Positions 47,748 to 60,911 are shown, counted from the first letter of the stretch. The stretch is DNA of 64,000 bases from Cornus controversa (GCA_026545225.1 CM048853.1:50889755-50953754), one strand, 5' to 3'. The notes: generated by a model not told the origin, from the letters alone. Translations and numbers: made by a program.

Positions 47748-49617
47748 GATCTTATATTACTCAATCATATAATTACGCCTCCATCAATTCGACGATTTAA
47801 AACCCTAATCTTCACTACGAAACAGGTCACCAACGACCGACCAATCGCCTAAACCCTAGAAAATCGCCGGAAAATTCAAATTGACGCCATGGATTGGTCA
47901 TGTAACTGAAAATCAGACCGTTAGGAATTGAAATTTTTTGAAATTAGGAATTTGATGAAACCCTAAAAACCCTAGAAATGTAGTAGTGGTGGTGGTGGTG
48001 GTGGTGGTTGGGCATTTGTTGGTTGAAGAACGTTAACGACGAGGCACGTGATTGGCACGTGACTCCGTGGAGATAAACAATGAAACGCTAAACGTGTTGT
48101 GTGGGGGCATAGGGAATAGATTAGGTACGTGGGAGGTGGGTATTTAAATTTAGGGGCAGTGAGGAACGGACGGTTAGGATTCTGGAGTTTCAGTTTGGAT
48201 GGCTGAGATTATGAGTTTTTTTTATTGAGATCCGTATTTATAGAATTTGAAGAACTTGAATGCCCCTGAATAAATTTTGAATTACGTATAAGCCATATTT
48301 TAATCTGACATAAATGTCCCTGATTATAACGAAATTTAATGTTGCCTGTGGGCCTCTAGCTGAATAAAAATTCAAAAAATAATAGGATAACGAGTATTAA
48401 AATAAATTGACCTAAAACCCCTCCAACCACTGAAGTATTCAATTGATGAAAATGCCCTTAAAATAAATTTAAGAAAAATTAGATTTTCTTTAAAATGATT
48501 TTTATATTAAGTTTCTTTTTCTTTTTAATTTTTTTAAAAATAAAACTTACACATCATTAAAGTGATGTTATAATGACAAAAAATGCCCCTTGATATAAAT
48601 AGTTGGAAAATTTATGTTTTCTTTAAAATGATTCTCATTTTAGATTTTCTTTTTCTTTCTAATTTTTTTAAAATAAAAATTTAAGAAAATTTTAAAAATT
48701 GTTTCAAAGTATTTTCATTTTCTCATAGATGCACCATTAATTATTTTTCCCATTATCATTTCATAATCTTCATCACATTACACACACACACACACACACA
48801 TGTATAATCATTCGGTCGTCCTAAAATCAAGAAGTGTTCGATCATGGGCATTATCCATCTATGAGAATAATGCTTTAGGATGTCCTGCTAATCTGAACAC
48901 TTGAAGAAAGAAAAGTAGCAGACACTTGATGGACATGAATGAATCTTAAGCAAAACTTTGAATAAGAACCCATATTATGTATACTTTTTTACATTCTAGG
49001 GTATTATATAAATTTTATTTTTTATTTTCCGATGTGCATTTATATTATTAAGCCATGTAAGTTGCTTTGTAATACATACAAGCTACAGACTTCCTCTTTT
49101 TATAATCACTTTTTTAAAATTAAAAAAATATATATTATTAATAGTAAGAGTAAATATTATATTGCAAGTTCTACCAAACCCAGGCCTTAAAAATATTAAT
49201 TACATCTGTAGTTCTTGCAATTGGTTAGCTCTTAGAACTCTTATCTGCCTTCTTTTGGGCATAGTGACAATGTAACTGTTTTATATTTTTTTGGGCACTA
49301 TCACAGTGTAACTGTTTTACCTGAGCAACATAAGACAACCAACAAAAATGGCATTAGGAACTATACAATCATCAATCTATTTGCAAAATGGTTTACAAAT
49401 TTACTGTTTGAGTCCCCTAGAAGATTGTAAGGCCCTAAATCTATACATGTAATATATATTGTAACAGCCACAATTTACATATTGCTAACCATTTCTAGTC
49501 TATAATTACAATGAAATCTACATTCTTTTGGCCTGCATAAGCAGCTTTTCCAGATAACAGAAAGCAGTGTGAATATATTTTAGTTGCTGTAATGGCTGTT
49601 TTGGATGCAGACTGCAA
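47748..49617. other. Leader/promoter of the gene at 47747 and 3' flank of callose synthase
   Basis: 5' UTR and promoter features (AAACCCTA boxes near 47800-47970, a GGT/GTG repeat at 47984-48008) sit next to the gene start. Further right, two similar AT-rich segments (about 48478-48545 and 48609-48680) form an old direct duplication. The 3' UTR of the callose synthase gene is expected at about 49500-49617. No gene is seen between. Confidence 0.5.
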
Positions 49618-49868
49618 TTACTCTTTATTGCTGGAGGCTCGGTCTTTCTTCTGTCCACCAAGAATACGAGAAATTTGTAGACCTCTGCTAAATGCTTGGT
49701 TGAAAAGCATCCGTGTTTGGAATTCAGAAACAAACGGGAACCAAGCTAAGAATGCCACAGGGGTGAATAGAAGCAAGCCCATGACTATTTCATAACCACG
49801 AGCAAGTGTGCGAACAGATCCCCAGATTCCAGCTCGTAGAACTAGAGGCTTCAAAGCTTGTGCAATCT

Positions 49869-49909
<41 letters not shown>

Positions 49910-52647
49910 TAAATTAAGCCATAAATCAATCAGAGCAATGTTGTTAACTATATTGGCATTACCTCATTCTTCTTCAGGGGGCCGGGGGAAAAAGAAACGA
50001 AAATAACAAAGTAAATAGGCAAAATGAAAGGATCAGGGAAGAAGTCACCCACCTGAAGCATTCCCCATCCAGTAGGCATAAACGCAAGAATGCATACAAT
50101 GATGTCCCGAAATGTCATATGGGGGAGTGCTATTAAAGTAATCAGAATAGCAATGAAAGAAAGGAAGATGAGACCCTTGATCAATCGAAAGGCAAGTTGA
50201 AAGTCTGCACTAAATCTTCGCCTTCCAACAGACACAGCCTGCAAAAAAGCAATAGTTATTATACCAAATGGAAAAAAGACACATCAATATAAATCTATAT
50301 ATACAGAAGCATTTACCTATTAGGAAGTAAAATTATAATACAAACCAAATCATTATTTTGTGACATTATGCATGTTGTATAGTACATTTATGAATATTGA
50401 CCAACCACAGTTCTAATATATGTGTAACGATTTTGCTCATAATGCCCTAACAAGATAAAGCTTATGATTCTAACATTGTAAGAAAATCCAATGACAATAT
50501 ACAGTAAAGACAAAAATAAATAGACGAATACAACATGATGAAGAGCAAAAATTTATCTGCAGTTTATTGAATTACAAATATGCATTAGGTATTTTGCTCA
50601 GACCAAAGTCCTGTAGTAAGATGATTAATCCCAATAACTCATTCCTTGATGGAAAACTCAAGTCTGTCTTTCCTTGATCATAAGATGGAAAACTCAAGCC
50701 TGTCATTCCTTGATCACAAGTCTCACCGATAGCAACTATTGTTATTTACTATTTTCTCTTATTATTTTTTATTTTGGATCATTTTACAATTCTTTTTCCA
50801 AATTAAGTGATGTATGAAGTAAATTTTCAAGATTTGTTTTTTTGGAGGACAGATAAAAGTGTTCCCACCAATTTTGTCTAGTCCATCATAAACAAGGATG
50901 CACATTAACTCTAGCTCTGATGGAATTTAGGCACTGTTATATTTTGTATTTCTTTTTCCAAGCATAATATTTCCAGAGCACCAATAAGAGCTATAAGAAA
51001 GATCACAAGTGCCTCTTTTCTCAATTTCTCCACAATTGCAACCTAGTAGAGAGCCCTCAATGTGGTAACTATCAGGATTAAATATCTCATTGTGGTTGTC
51101 ATGTGAAGAAGAATCTTCAAGACATGGAAACTCCACGCCAAATTAAGCCAGGAACATGAAGAGTTTGGAACTCACCTTCATCAAAAATAGTATAAGAACG
51201 ATCACAAGCCATGAGATACCATAAACCTGTAAACCCCGGGAAAAGTGAATCAAATTAATATTAGTTCCAGCTTTGTGAACATTACTATAATTCTTCAAAT
51301 GCATGTGCTGAATTAAAATAAAGACGAAGAAGTACCAGAAAACTTTTTTCCTTTGTGATGTTCAGGTGATATACAAGTCCATACTGATAGATAAAAAAGC
51401 GTACTGATAACAAGATCTCGACAATGATACCACGCTTCCCAGAATCAATAAGATGCTGTTGTTCCCTTTCCCACCATGATTCCCAACTTTTATCTGGAGA
51501 CACACCAATTCCTCCACGGTTGTTTATCCACTTATTCCAATCTGTCCAGTCATCAACAATTTTTTGCCACTCGAATCCTGAGGGATTGAAGAGGAAGGGA
51601 GCAAAAAGCCATGTCCCCACCATGAACCACATTGATATGGTAATCAATACATATGCAACCACACCTCGATATGATTGACCAAAAATCTCATAAACAACAA
51701 GCAGAATCATCAGTTCAATTCCCTTGACAAAATGACTCCGGGAATATAGTCTGTAGTTGTCAGCGAACTTGGCATGGAACACAACAAAACCACGACCTGT
51801 AGCTCTGTATTGGGCACCCCCATGAAGCAAGGTTCTCCCATAATAATGGGTCTTTGTTCCAAGAGAAAATGTAAAAAATACAGGAGCCAACTGTAGTTGC
51901 ATCAGTATGATATCACTAAACGCCTTACGGAAACCCTTTTCCAGACCTATTTCCATCATCATTGGTAATGCCATCAAAAATCCAATTTGAACAAAAGACT
52001 GAGAAGCAAGAGCTACTTGAAGAGGCTTATTGTCCCGAACAGCTGGTTGGGTACTCAATCCTTCTTCAAGTCCACTAAGAACAAGATAAAGTCGACCATA
52101 GAGAAATATGTAGACTGTAAGCACGGTTATCTGCGAAAGCAGAACCACAGTGAATTAGATAACTATGAGTAAATAAAATTTATGGAGCAAAGAGAGCATT
52201 GTTCACATCATACCAAGGTACTGAAATAGAATCCCACAGTAGTGAAATAACATGACATCATTCGGAAGAAATCAAATCGGTGTCCAAGCCTATATATGTC
52301 ACGGCTCATCGTTTGCTCGCCATTTCCATTAGCAATCTTTGCCTCAAACATTGAGATCTGGTTCAGGCCCACATCCCTCCCCTTGCCAACTTGTATGTAT
52401 TCGTGATGAGTAACATTGCCTCCACGTAGCGTAGAGTTGAAACCTTCACACGACACAAAGATGAAAGTAAATGCATGTTGAAGCTAAACATGTTAATTGA
52501 AAAACAAGGAAACTTTTTGGAGTAAAGAAAATGCCTGCAAATATATCCTCGCTTAGGTTGATGATTTTGGAAGCTTTGCTGACACCTCCTCTTGTCAGAT
52601 GAAACAGTCTATCAAACACATCTGGATGGCCATAGTGGAAGCGAACC
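49618..52647 (-). CDS. CALS: Callose synthase (CALS1/2-type), last six exons
   Basis: Six exons give the C-terminal ~540 residues of a family of about 1,950: 52647-52535, 52443-52214, 52130-51336, 51226-51176, 50238-50053 and 49866-49618 (TAA). All junctions keep frame. The first intron uses a GC donor (GCAG|GCATTT); the others are GT-AG. Diagnostic stretches are VRFHYGHPDVFDRLFHLTRG, RDVGLNQISMFEAKIANGNG and GRDIYRL-like sequence in the glucan synthase domain. Then come the C-terminal membrane helices with ALASQSFVQIGFLMALPMMM, FHAKFADNYRLYSRSHFVKG and APFLFNPSGFEWQKIVDDWT, ending ILGGQKKDRASSNKE. These match CALS1/CALS2 more than CALS3, 5 or 7. The enzyme makes beta-1,3-glucan from UDP-glucose at the plasma membrane, cell plate and plasmodesmata. 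The exons upstream of 52647 are not in the window. The exons present look undamaged. Confidence 0.95.
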
Positions 52648-54818
52648 CTAATGATCAGAGACAGGGACAGTTTTGGAAAAGATCATTGGACAAGGTAAAC
52701 AACCACAAAGAAATAGAAAAACTCAATTCAACATTAAGTGAAAAACATTATGACCATAATGAGAGAGTGGACTACTATACACCCATTTCATGATAAACAC
52801 AAGTGCAACATTAGTCCAACTACTTGGGTCAAACTCATTTCTCTTATTGTGCTGTTTGTTCCATCTCACGCCATTTTTTCATTAAACTCATATTCAGATA
52901 TCATCATTCACTATCACAGCTTAAAGTTCTTCATTTGAGAAATGATATATAATAAATTACACTTCTCAGTTCTAAATTTGTCTTCAACAGTAATTCCAAA
53001 ACATTTTTTGCATCACATAATATGGTGCTTGAAACCTTATATCAATTTCTTTCATCACTGTTGCTGCTGATTTGTTATATTTTCTTAGTTTGTTCACAAA
53101 TGCTCACGTCATTAAGCAAGATGACATCAAATCAAATTGAAAGTTTCTTAGTTTGTTCACAAATGCTAACGTCATTACATCAAATCAAATTGAAAGAGGA
53201 GATGACCACATAATCTAGAAATGGATAAGTACATAACTAATTATTGTACGCTAACATCAAGGATCAACATTAAGCCTATATCTTTTTGCCATAGTTATGG
53301 ATGAACTCAAAAAACACACTTAGGATGAGGTTTCCTGTCGAGTATTTTATTTGCTGATGATAGCAGTTAATTGATTAGACCAGAGCAGAGATAAGTGCTA
53401 CAATTAGAAGTCTATATAGAGGCTCTAGAATCAAGAGGTTTTGAGATAAGTAGGACCAAAATTGAATATATATATATATATTATGAAAATTTGTAAAATT
53501 AAAAACACAAGTAAGGATGTAGTGAAGATCCATACGTAATGGATATTAAAAAGTGCCTATTTTCATTATGTTGGGCTTGATTACGCACAAATAGAGATAA
53601 CTTGGCAATGATATTAATCATATAATTAAAGCATGATGCGCTAAATGGAGGAGTGCTTCTGGCACATTGTGTGATCTTCGTATACCTCTAAAATTGAAAG
53701 ATAAATTCTATAAAAGAACTGAATCACACCATCTATACTTTATCGGATAGAACATTAGGTAACTAAGAAATAACATATTAGTTAAATGAACGTAACATAA
53801 TTGAGAATGTTGAGATGGAGAAGTGGCAATACAAGAAAAAATAAAAGTAGCAATGAACACATACTAAGATGGTTAAAGTAAAACAAATTGAAGATAAGAT
53901 GAGATGAAGTCGATTAAGATGGTTTGGGCATGTGTAGTGACTACAAATAACTGCATTGGTGAGGAAAACTGACGTGGTTCTTATTGAGGAGAATTCTAAG
54001 GGAAGAGGAATAATGAAATTAATATGGATTGAGAAAGATATGATAATAGAGGTTATGGCTCTAGATAGAGCGGCATGGAGAAATATTAATCATACAACCA
54101 ACACCAAATAGTTGGGAAAGACTTTGTTGAGTTGAGTTGAGTCTTACTTAGTAAGCCCAACCTTTGCTCACCAAAGATTCAACCTAACAAGCCAAAAACA
54201 CACAAATCACTGGCAATAGGGATCTCCTAACTCCTAAGGGTTCTTCAACCTTCTGTTTGGAAGTTTTTAAAAGAGCTTAGGCTTTCACCTTGTTTAGAGT
54301 ACTAAACGGAATGGTGCACATGTGCATGTGTTCATGTATGTTGAGAGGGGAGGGGGGTGGGGGGGAGTGAACACCATGGAAATGACTGACATGTGGAAAC
54401 TTTCGGAGTTCGGATCAAAATGTGATGTTCATACTCCCTATTCTGCTCAGGCTGGATTCACTAATGCATGACCTAGCTGAACTGAAACTGTATTCAGACT
54501 AAAAGACACGGCTATGATCAGTCTAAGCTCACTTAAGGTGCAGCCTGGAATATTTTTGGGCTGATCAGATGAGCATTGGACTAGCAAAACCCGATTGATG
54601 AGTGATGCCCACATGGCTAGTCCAACAAGAAATCATCTAGAAACAGTGATACAGGTTCCACATGTGAGATAAATGCATTAAAATCTATAACATGCCATGC
54701 TGGCCGAAGATACAGCCTTAAAGTTGGTAAGGTGATGTCATGAAGGATAACATAGGTTCTGAGTATTATTTCATCGCCAAGAAAGACCAACCTCTATCTT
54801 TCAAATGAACACTTGATA
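52648..54818. other. Intron-like DNA upstream of the callose synthase exons
   Basis: It starts at a proper acceptor (ATTAG|G) of the callose synthase exon and has no further callose synthase exon. It holds the LINE relic and an imperfect repeat of TTTCTTAGTTTGTTCACAAA (about 53081 and 53141). Confidence 0.6.
53325..54155 (+). mobile_element. Decayed LINE retrotransposon 3' part
   Basis: Plus-strand translations give broken pieces of a plant L1-type reverse transcriptase: FADD (the catalytic motif, near 53350) followed by a stop-ridden stretch with SRGFEISRTKIEY (about 53430-53468), then RLRWFGHV (near 53910-53935), LDRAAWR (about 54062-54083) and the usual tail TTGAGTTGAGTTGAGT (about 54127-54145). 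Many stops and an (AT)n insertion show it is dead. It is antisense to the callose synthase gene. Confidence 0.75.
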
Positions 54819-54823
54819 ATAAC

Positions 54824-55042
54824 AGTTGAAGTTGATCTATTTTGAGTTAGGGTTTATGAGAGGAGGAGAAGAAGAAGAAGAAGAAGAAGAAGAAGAAAAG
54901 AAGGAGAAGAGAATTATTAGTATTGTTGTATTAATCTCAGACCTCTTACAAACCCTTATATGCTCTTCACTAATAGAGAAAAATAGTAAGAAGACACAAA
55001 CACCCTTAATACAATAAGCCCAATAACCCGAACTCTCTAACA
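54824..55042 (-). repeat. 3' LTR of the copia element
   Basis: 219 bp. On the element strand it starts TGTTAGAGAGTTCGGG and ends CAACTTCAACT. It contains a long GAA/GAG array (about 54855-54910). Confidence 0.93.
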
Positions 55043-55055
55043 CTCCCCCTCAAGC
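55043..55055 (-). other. Polypurine tract of the copia element
   Basis: The element strand reads TTGAGGGGGAG directly before the 3' LTR, the usual plus-strand priming site of copia elements. Confidence 0.85.
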
Positions 55056-57944
55056 TGGAGCATACAGATTGAACATGCCCAGCTTGACACACAATCTCTG
55101 AAAGGCACCACGAGCTAATGGCTTCGTAAATATATCCCCCAGCTGATCGTCAGAACAAATATAGGGGGTAACAATGTGCTTTTGCATCAACAAATCACGA
55201 ATAAAATGACAATCAACCTCGATATGCTTGGTGCGCTCGTGAAAAACAGGATTACTAGCAATAAAAATGATGGCTTTGTTATCACAGTGCATAGGCATAG
55301 GAGCAGGAACCACAACACCCATCTCCTGAAGAAGAGAGCGAACCCACAGCATCTCAGAAGCAGTGTGAGCCATAGTACGATACTCAGTCTCAGCATTAGA
55401 ACGAGCAACAACAGTTTGCTTTTTACTGCGCCAAGTAACAAGATTACCACCGACAAACGTGCAATAACCAGATGTAGAACGCCTATCAGAGCGACTACCT
55501 GCCCAATCAGCATCACTAAAGCCTGTCACGTTGATGGAGGAAGAGGGTTTATACAACAAACCATTCCCAGGGGCACCTTTTAGATACCGCAAAATACGAC
55601 AAAGAGCCTCGAAGTGGGGATGACGAGGAGCATGCATAAACTGACTAACCACACTAACAGCATAGGTGATATCAGGACGAGTAACAGTGAGATAAATCAA
55701 CTTCCCAACCAAACGACGATAACGTCCAATATCAGTAAATAGGAGTATCAATAGGTCGAGCCCCTAACATACCAGTCTCAGATAAAAGGTCAAGTACATA
55801 TTTACGTTGAGAGAGAGAGAGACCTTGAGCAGAACGGGCAACTTCAATACCAAGAAAATAGCGTAAGGCACCCAAATCTTTGGTATGGAACTGTTGACCC
55901 AAATGTCGTTTCAAGACTGCAATACCGATAGAGTCACTACCAGAGATGATAATATCATCAACATAAACAATTAACACAATAATGGCAGCAGAAGAGCGAC
56001 GAATAAAGACAGAATGGTCAGACGTGGAATGCTGAAAACCAAAAGCAATAACCACAGCACTGAATCTATCAAACCAAGCACGTGGAGACTGCTTTAAACC
56101 GTAAAGAGCCTTGCGCAGTCTACAAACAAGGTCCAGCAACAACATTACCAGGCGGTTGGGCCATGTAAACTTCCTCCTGGAGATCGCCATGAAGAAATGC
56201 ATTCTTGATATCAAGCTGATATAAAGGCCAAGAACAACAAACTGCGACAGAAAGAAGAACTCGGACGGAATTAAGACGAGCAACAGGAGAAAAAGTCTCT
56301 AAGTAATCCACGCCATACGTCTGTGTATACCCTTTGGCAACCAATTGTGCCTTAAGGCGCTCTACAGAACCATCAGGAAGATATTTAACAGTATAGACCC
56401 ATCGACACCCAACAGTTTGTTTTTCCAAAGGAAGACCAGTAAGCTCCCAAGTCTGATTCTTGTGAAGGGCACTCATTTCCTCATCCATAGCTTGTTTCCA
56501 TCCAGGCACAGAGCACAGAGATAGCATGCTGATAGGAGGAGGGAACAGAAATAGAGGACAAGGTAAAAGCAAAAGTGTGCAAAGATGAAGAAATACGATC
56601 ATAGGACACAAAGTTAGCAATAGGATACTGAGTACAAGTACGCTTACTGCGACGTAGAGTAATGGGCAAATCATCAGTAGAAGAAGTGAGTAAGGGAGGA
56701 TCAGGAACCTCTGGTGAAGAAGATGTGGTGTCCGGACTAAAAGAAACAACGGGCCGAGATCGAGATCGCTGATAAACCTGCAGTGGAGGATTAGACGGCA
56801 AGGAGGAATCAGATGAGGAGGTTAAGGGTAACGGCAACTGTGGGGAGGATGAGGAAGGCTCCCCCTGACGAGCAGAGATAAGATTAAGAGACAAATGTTG
56901 ACCAGAAGATGAAAAAAACATAGTAGATTTAAAAAAAGTAACATCAGCACTCATATAGTATCGACGAGACTCGGGACTATAACATCGATATCCCTTTTGA
57001 ATATGGGAGTATCCAAGGAAAACACATTTACGAGCACGAGGGGACAATTTGTCACGACCAGGATCCAAAACATGAGCAAAAACGACACAACCAAAAATAC
57101 GAGGAGTGAGCTAAAAGGGAGAGGTACTAGGATATAGAAGAGAAAAAGGAGTCTGATTACCCACAACAGCAGATGGCATACGGTTGATGAGATAACAAGC
57201 AGTAAGAACTGCATCAGCTCAGAACTGTTTGGGTACTGACATATTAAATAACAAGGTACGGGCAATATCCAACAGATGGCGATGCTTTCGTTCAGCAACA
57301 CCATTCTGTTGAGAAGTATGGGCATAACTAGTCTGATGAATAATACCACGATCAACACAAAAAGAATCTATGATAGACTGTGTATATTCCAAGGCATTAT
57401 CAGAGCGAAAAATTTTAATGCGCTTACCAAACTGAGTAAAAATTTCATTATAAAACTTTGTAACAATACGAGGTAACTCAAACCGTTCTTTCATAAAAAA
57501 TAACCATGTCATTCGAGAGTAATCATCAACAAAGATAACAAAATAAAGAAATCCATTCAAACTAACAGTTCTAGAAGGACCCCAGATGTCCGTATGGACT
57601 ACATCAAAAGATTCAATCTGACGACTATGACTACGACTCGGAAAAGAACTACGGTGATGCTTGCCCAACTGACAAGCCTCACATTCTAAAACAGACACAT
57701 GACTTAATCTGGGAATAGTTAATCGCAATTTTGCCAAGGATGGATGGCCCAAACGAAAGTTCCACTGAAGAGGAGAGACTGTAGCACTCAAAGCCGATGA
57801 CACGACCGAAGAAGGTTCATCAGAATCCAAATAATACAGACCATTTTTCTCATGCCCCGAACCAATCATCTTCTTCGTTCGGAGGTCCTGAAATACACAA
57901 GCAGTAGGAGAAAAGGTTATAGAACAGTGTAAGGCTTTAGTCAA
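55050..57944 (-). pseudogene. Copia pol region (integrase, reverse transcriptase, RNase H), broken
   Basis: In order: GAG-pre-integrase (LRLTIPRLSHVSVLECEACQ), integrase with its D, D (SDNALEY) and E (NGVAERK) intact, reverse transcriptase with the YVDDI catalytic motif (near 55950), and RNase H with the FSDADWAG and KHIEVDCHF blocks. Breaks: stop TGA at 57219-57221, stop TAG at 57111-57113, a frameshift at a duplicated 7-mer CACAGAG (56507-56520), a frame change near 56120-56150, and a frame change with lost sequence near 55735-55755. It cannot make a full polyprotein. Confidence 0.93.
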
Positions 57945-59212
57945 TTAACTCACAGAAAGCAAATTAAAAAAAAATTAGGAACATATAGACTGGACGATAA
58001 AGACAATGAATTAGTGGGATGAAGAAAACCTTTCCCAAGAACAGGCCTATAAGAACCATCAGCTAGAACAATGTGATGGTTAATAGGTTTTAAAGCAGAG
58101 AAAAGAGATGAGTTACCAGACATATGCGAGCTAGCTCCGGAATCAATGACCCAAGAAGGAGAGGATTGAGCCACACATGTAATATTACCTGAATTGGCTA
58201 AGGTAGCAGTAGATGGAAGGGCAGTGGAGGTGGATGAAAGAGCAGTTTGTAGTTTCTGAATCAACTCGCTAAGTTGAGTAGTGAGTGCATCCCGAGAACC
58301 AGAATCAGAAGCTACATGTCCACGAGTTGTACTAGGTTGCAGTGGCTGTGAAATACTCTCAGTGACCTGATGTACATAATCTGGCTTCCCATATTTCATC
58401 CAACAGTAAGGTTCAGTATGATTGGTACCACCACAATGATCACACTTCCGGTCACCACGTCCACTAAAACGACCGCCACCACGGAAACCACCACGAAAGC
58501 CACGACTAGAATTACCACGACCACCACGAAAGCCACCACGAGAATTACCATGACCACCGCCACTAGTGACTAAGGCAAACGACTCAGAAGGAGGCACAAT
58601 GGAATGTTGTCCTAAGAACGACCTCAATAAGCGAGAATATGTATTAGCAGTAGTGGGCAATTTCTCGCTAGCAAGAATCTGATCTTTAAAGCCACGAAGA
58701 TCAGAGTCCAAACTAGACAACAATGAAGAAATCATAAACTCTTCCCAATGACGCTTCTGTTGTTCTAAATCAGTAGTAAACGGACGATACTGCAATAATT
58801 GATCCCACAAATTCTTAAACATGTTGTAATACTCAGACAATGATTTTCCGGACTGCCTAGAAGCAAAAATCTTCTCATACACCCGAGAAACATTACTCTA
58901 TTGCGAAAACGATTCGGCAAGAGACTCCCAAATCTTCTTAGAGGAATCACAAAAGGCAACTGTAGAGGCAATATTGAATTCCATACTATGCCACAACCAT
59001 CCCATAACAATAGAATCCTCACAAATCCAATCCTCATGTTTCTTCGTGTCTGTAGGAAGTTCTTCCGTTAAATACTTAATTTTCTTTCGCCCACGAAGAA
59101 AAACTTGCACAGCATGAGCCCAAGCAAGGTAATTAAGACCATTCAATTTTTCTGAGGTAATCGACCGAGGCATATCACCAGTCTTGATAGGTGGTGGTTG
59201 ATTATCAGCCAT
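57945..59212 (-). pseudogene. Copia gag and protease region, broken
   Basis: It starts MADNQPPPIKTGDMPRSITS at 59212, with the copia gag core (LNGLNYLAWAHAVQVFL). A TAG at 58898-58900 interrupts the frame, which then continues unchanged. Next are a Gly/Arg/Phe-rich region (RGGFRGG repeats), a CCHC zinc knuckle (CDHCGGTNHTEPYC) and the aspartic protease motif WVIDSGASSHM. A run of nine A/T (57966-57974) marks a frameshift, followed by a TAA at 57945-57947. Confidence 0.92.
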
Positions 59213-59815
59213 GATTATGTTTGAAATTCAATAATCAACTCACGGAGACCAATTTACACCAAAAAAAAGTCCGAAAATCCGAAGTTGAACCAGAATTTTG
59301 TTACAAAAGAAGAAGGGAATCAGATTTGATCTTTAGAGGCAAGTAATCATCAAACCTGGACCTGCCCAACTCTCCACAGCATCTGCAGTAGATATTAAGA
59401 GCAAGTCACAACAGCACACACACCAGAGGGGCACTTCCACGCTCAGCTGAACCTCCTTTTGGGGAAAAAAACACTTCAAAATGCTTTAAATCAGCAAACA
59501 ACCACCACACGAGCCTTTACCAGGTCTAGACGACACCCTTAGGAGGGATTCAAACTAACAAAAACCACTAAAAAACCCCCAAATTGCAGATCAAAAAAAT
59601 CGAGACCCAAAATCAGAAAAAGTTCTGAAAATTGAAAACACCCATCAATCTGCTTCAAATCAAAAAATAAACACCACCATAATTCGTAGAAAAATCAGGC
59701 GAACCAGACTGTAGGGTTCTTGACCTATAAATGATGACGTCAGCACCTGTATGCTGATGTCACTCCTCTCTGATGTTGGCCAAGTGAATAGGAATGAGTT
59801 CTAGGTCTTGATCGA

Positions 59816-59827
59816 GCTCTGATACCA
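59816..59827 (-). other. Primer-binding site of the copia element
   Basis: The element strand reads TGGTATCAGAGC, complementary to the 3' end of initiator tRNA-Met, and directly abuts the 5' LTR. Confidence 0.92.
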
Positions 59828-60034
59828 AGTTGAAGTTGATCTAATTTGAGTTAGGGTTTATGAGAGGAGAAGAAGAAGAAGAAAAAGAAAAGAAGGAAAA
59901 GAGAATTCTTAGTATTGTTGTATTAATCTCAGACCTCTTACAAACCTTTATATGCTATTCACTAATAGAGAAAAATAGTAAGAAGACACAAACACCCTTA
60001 ATACAATAAGCCCAATAACCCGAACTCTCTAGCA
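59828..60034 (-). repeat. 5' LTR of the copia element
   Basis: 207 bp, the partner of 54824-55042, starting TGCTAGAGAG on the element strand. The GAA array is shorter here. Confidence 0.93.
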
Positions 60035-60039
60035 ATAAC

Positions 60040-60510
60040 CAATGTAAATGAGACATGAGAGTATTCAAAGCAGAGTTACTCATAGACAAAAAAATAAATT
60101 AAAATCATATAATGCAGGCATTGACTCCACCAGATCTGATTGAAGAACACATGATTTACAGTTTTTGCACAGTGAACAAAAAATTGTGATCTAAAAGAGA
60201 ATGAGAAAGAAAATAAAAAACAAAATTACATAGGACTTCCTAAGTTATACTCCTTGAAATATATTTTTTCCATGTAGCTTAGAAAAGGCTGTGTTGAGTT
60301 GAGTTGTATCTACCATCAAAACATATGATGCACGAAAAATGAAAATGTCAACATAAATTTAATTTCGAAGTTGGAGACATAAATATTAAATTGACCCTAA
60401 AAAATATACGTATAATAGCATGGACTATAAAAACATGGTTTTATTGTAGCTTGATATACATTGACATTGTTAGGCCCATTCCATCATAGGTTAAGCTTTC
60501 GGGTAACTGG
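60040..60510. other. AT-rich spacer between retroelements
   Basis: No gene is seen. A short GTGTTGAGTTGAGTTG stretch near 60290 resembles the tail of the LINE relic and may be another remnant. Confidence 0.4.
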
Positions 60511-60906
60511 TAGTAGGGGTGGCAATACTTGACATGACACGCTAACACGATATGTGATAAATGGGTGAGTTTGGTTTAATTAAGTTCGGGTTGTAATCGT
60601 ATCGAACCAAATTGACACGTTAATTAAACGTGTGGTGTTTGTATTTGACCTGCCAACCCATTTATAACCCAATTAGACCCGTTTAACTAAACATGTCAGG
60701 TAAATATGCCGTGTTTGTGTTACAAATTACCTACTTAACTAAACATGTTGTGTTAGAAATGACTCGTTTAACTAAAGTTTCAACTAAACAAGTCTTGCTG
60801 TGTTGTGTCAAGTCTTGACCCATTTATTAAACAGGTTATGCGGGTCGTGTCATGTTACCTGTTTAATAATCATGTCGTGTTCGTGTCAACCCATATAATA
60901 GGATAC
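60511..60906. repeat. Dispersed repeat truncated by the second copia element
   Basis: It starts GTAGGGGTGGCAATACTTGA and has many ACACGA/GTGTCGTG-type boxes (GGGTCGTGTCATGTTACCTG), like a common plant non-coding repeat. The expected mirror-image right end is missing: the copia LTR begins at about 60912. Confidence 0.5.
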
Positions 60907-60911
60907 CCAAG

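Larger units (their letters stand above)
54824..60034 (-). mobile_element. Full-length Ty1-copia LTR retrotransposon, decayed
   Basis: 5.2 kb between terminal repeats 54824-55042 and 59828-60034, flanked by the target-site duplication ATAAC (54819-54823 and 60035-60039). Transcribed on the minus strand, the order is 5' LTR, primer-binding site, gag, protease, integrase, reverse transcriptase, RNase H, polypurine tract, 3' LTR, which is the copia order. The two LTRs differ by about seven substitutions plus a contraction of a GAA repeat, so insertion is not very recent. The coding region has several stops and frameshifts (see gag and pol entries). It has the same orientation as the callose synthase gene. 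Confidence 0.95.

Noticed and set aside
55176-55583. 135-codon plus-strand frame
   Set aside because: It is the antisense shadow of the copia RNase H region.
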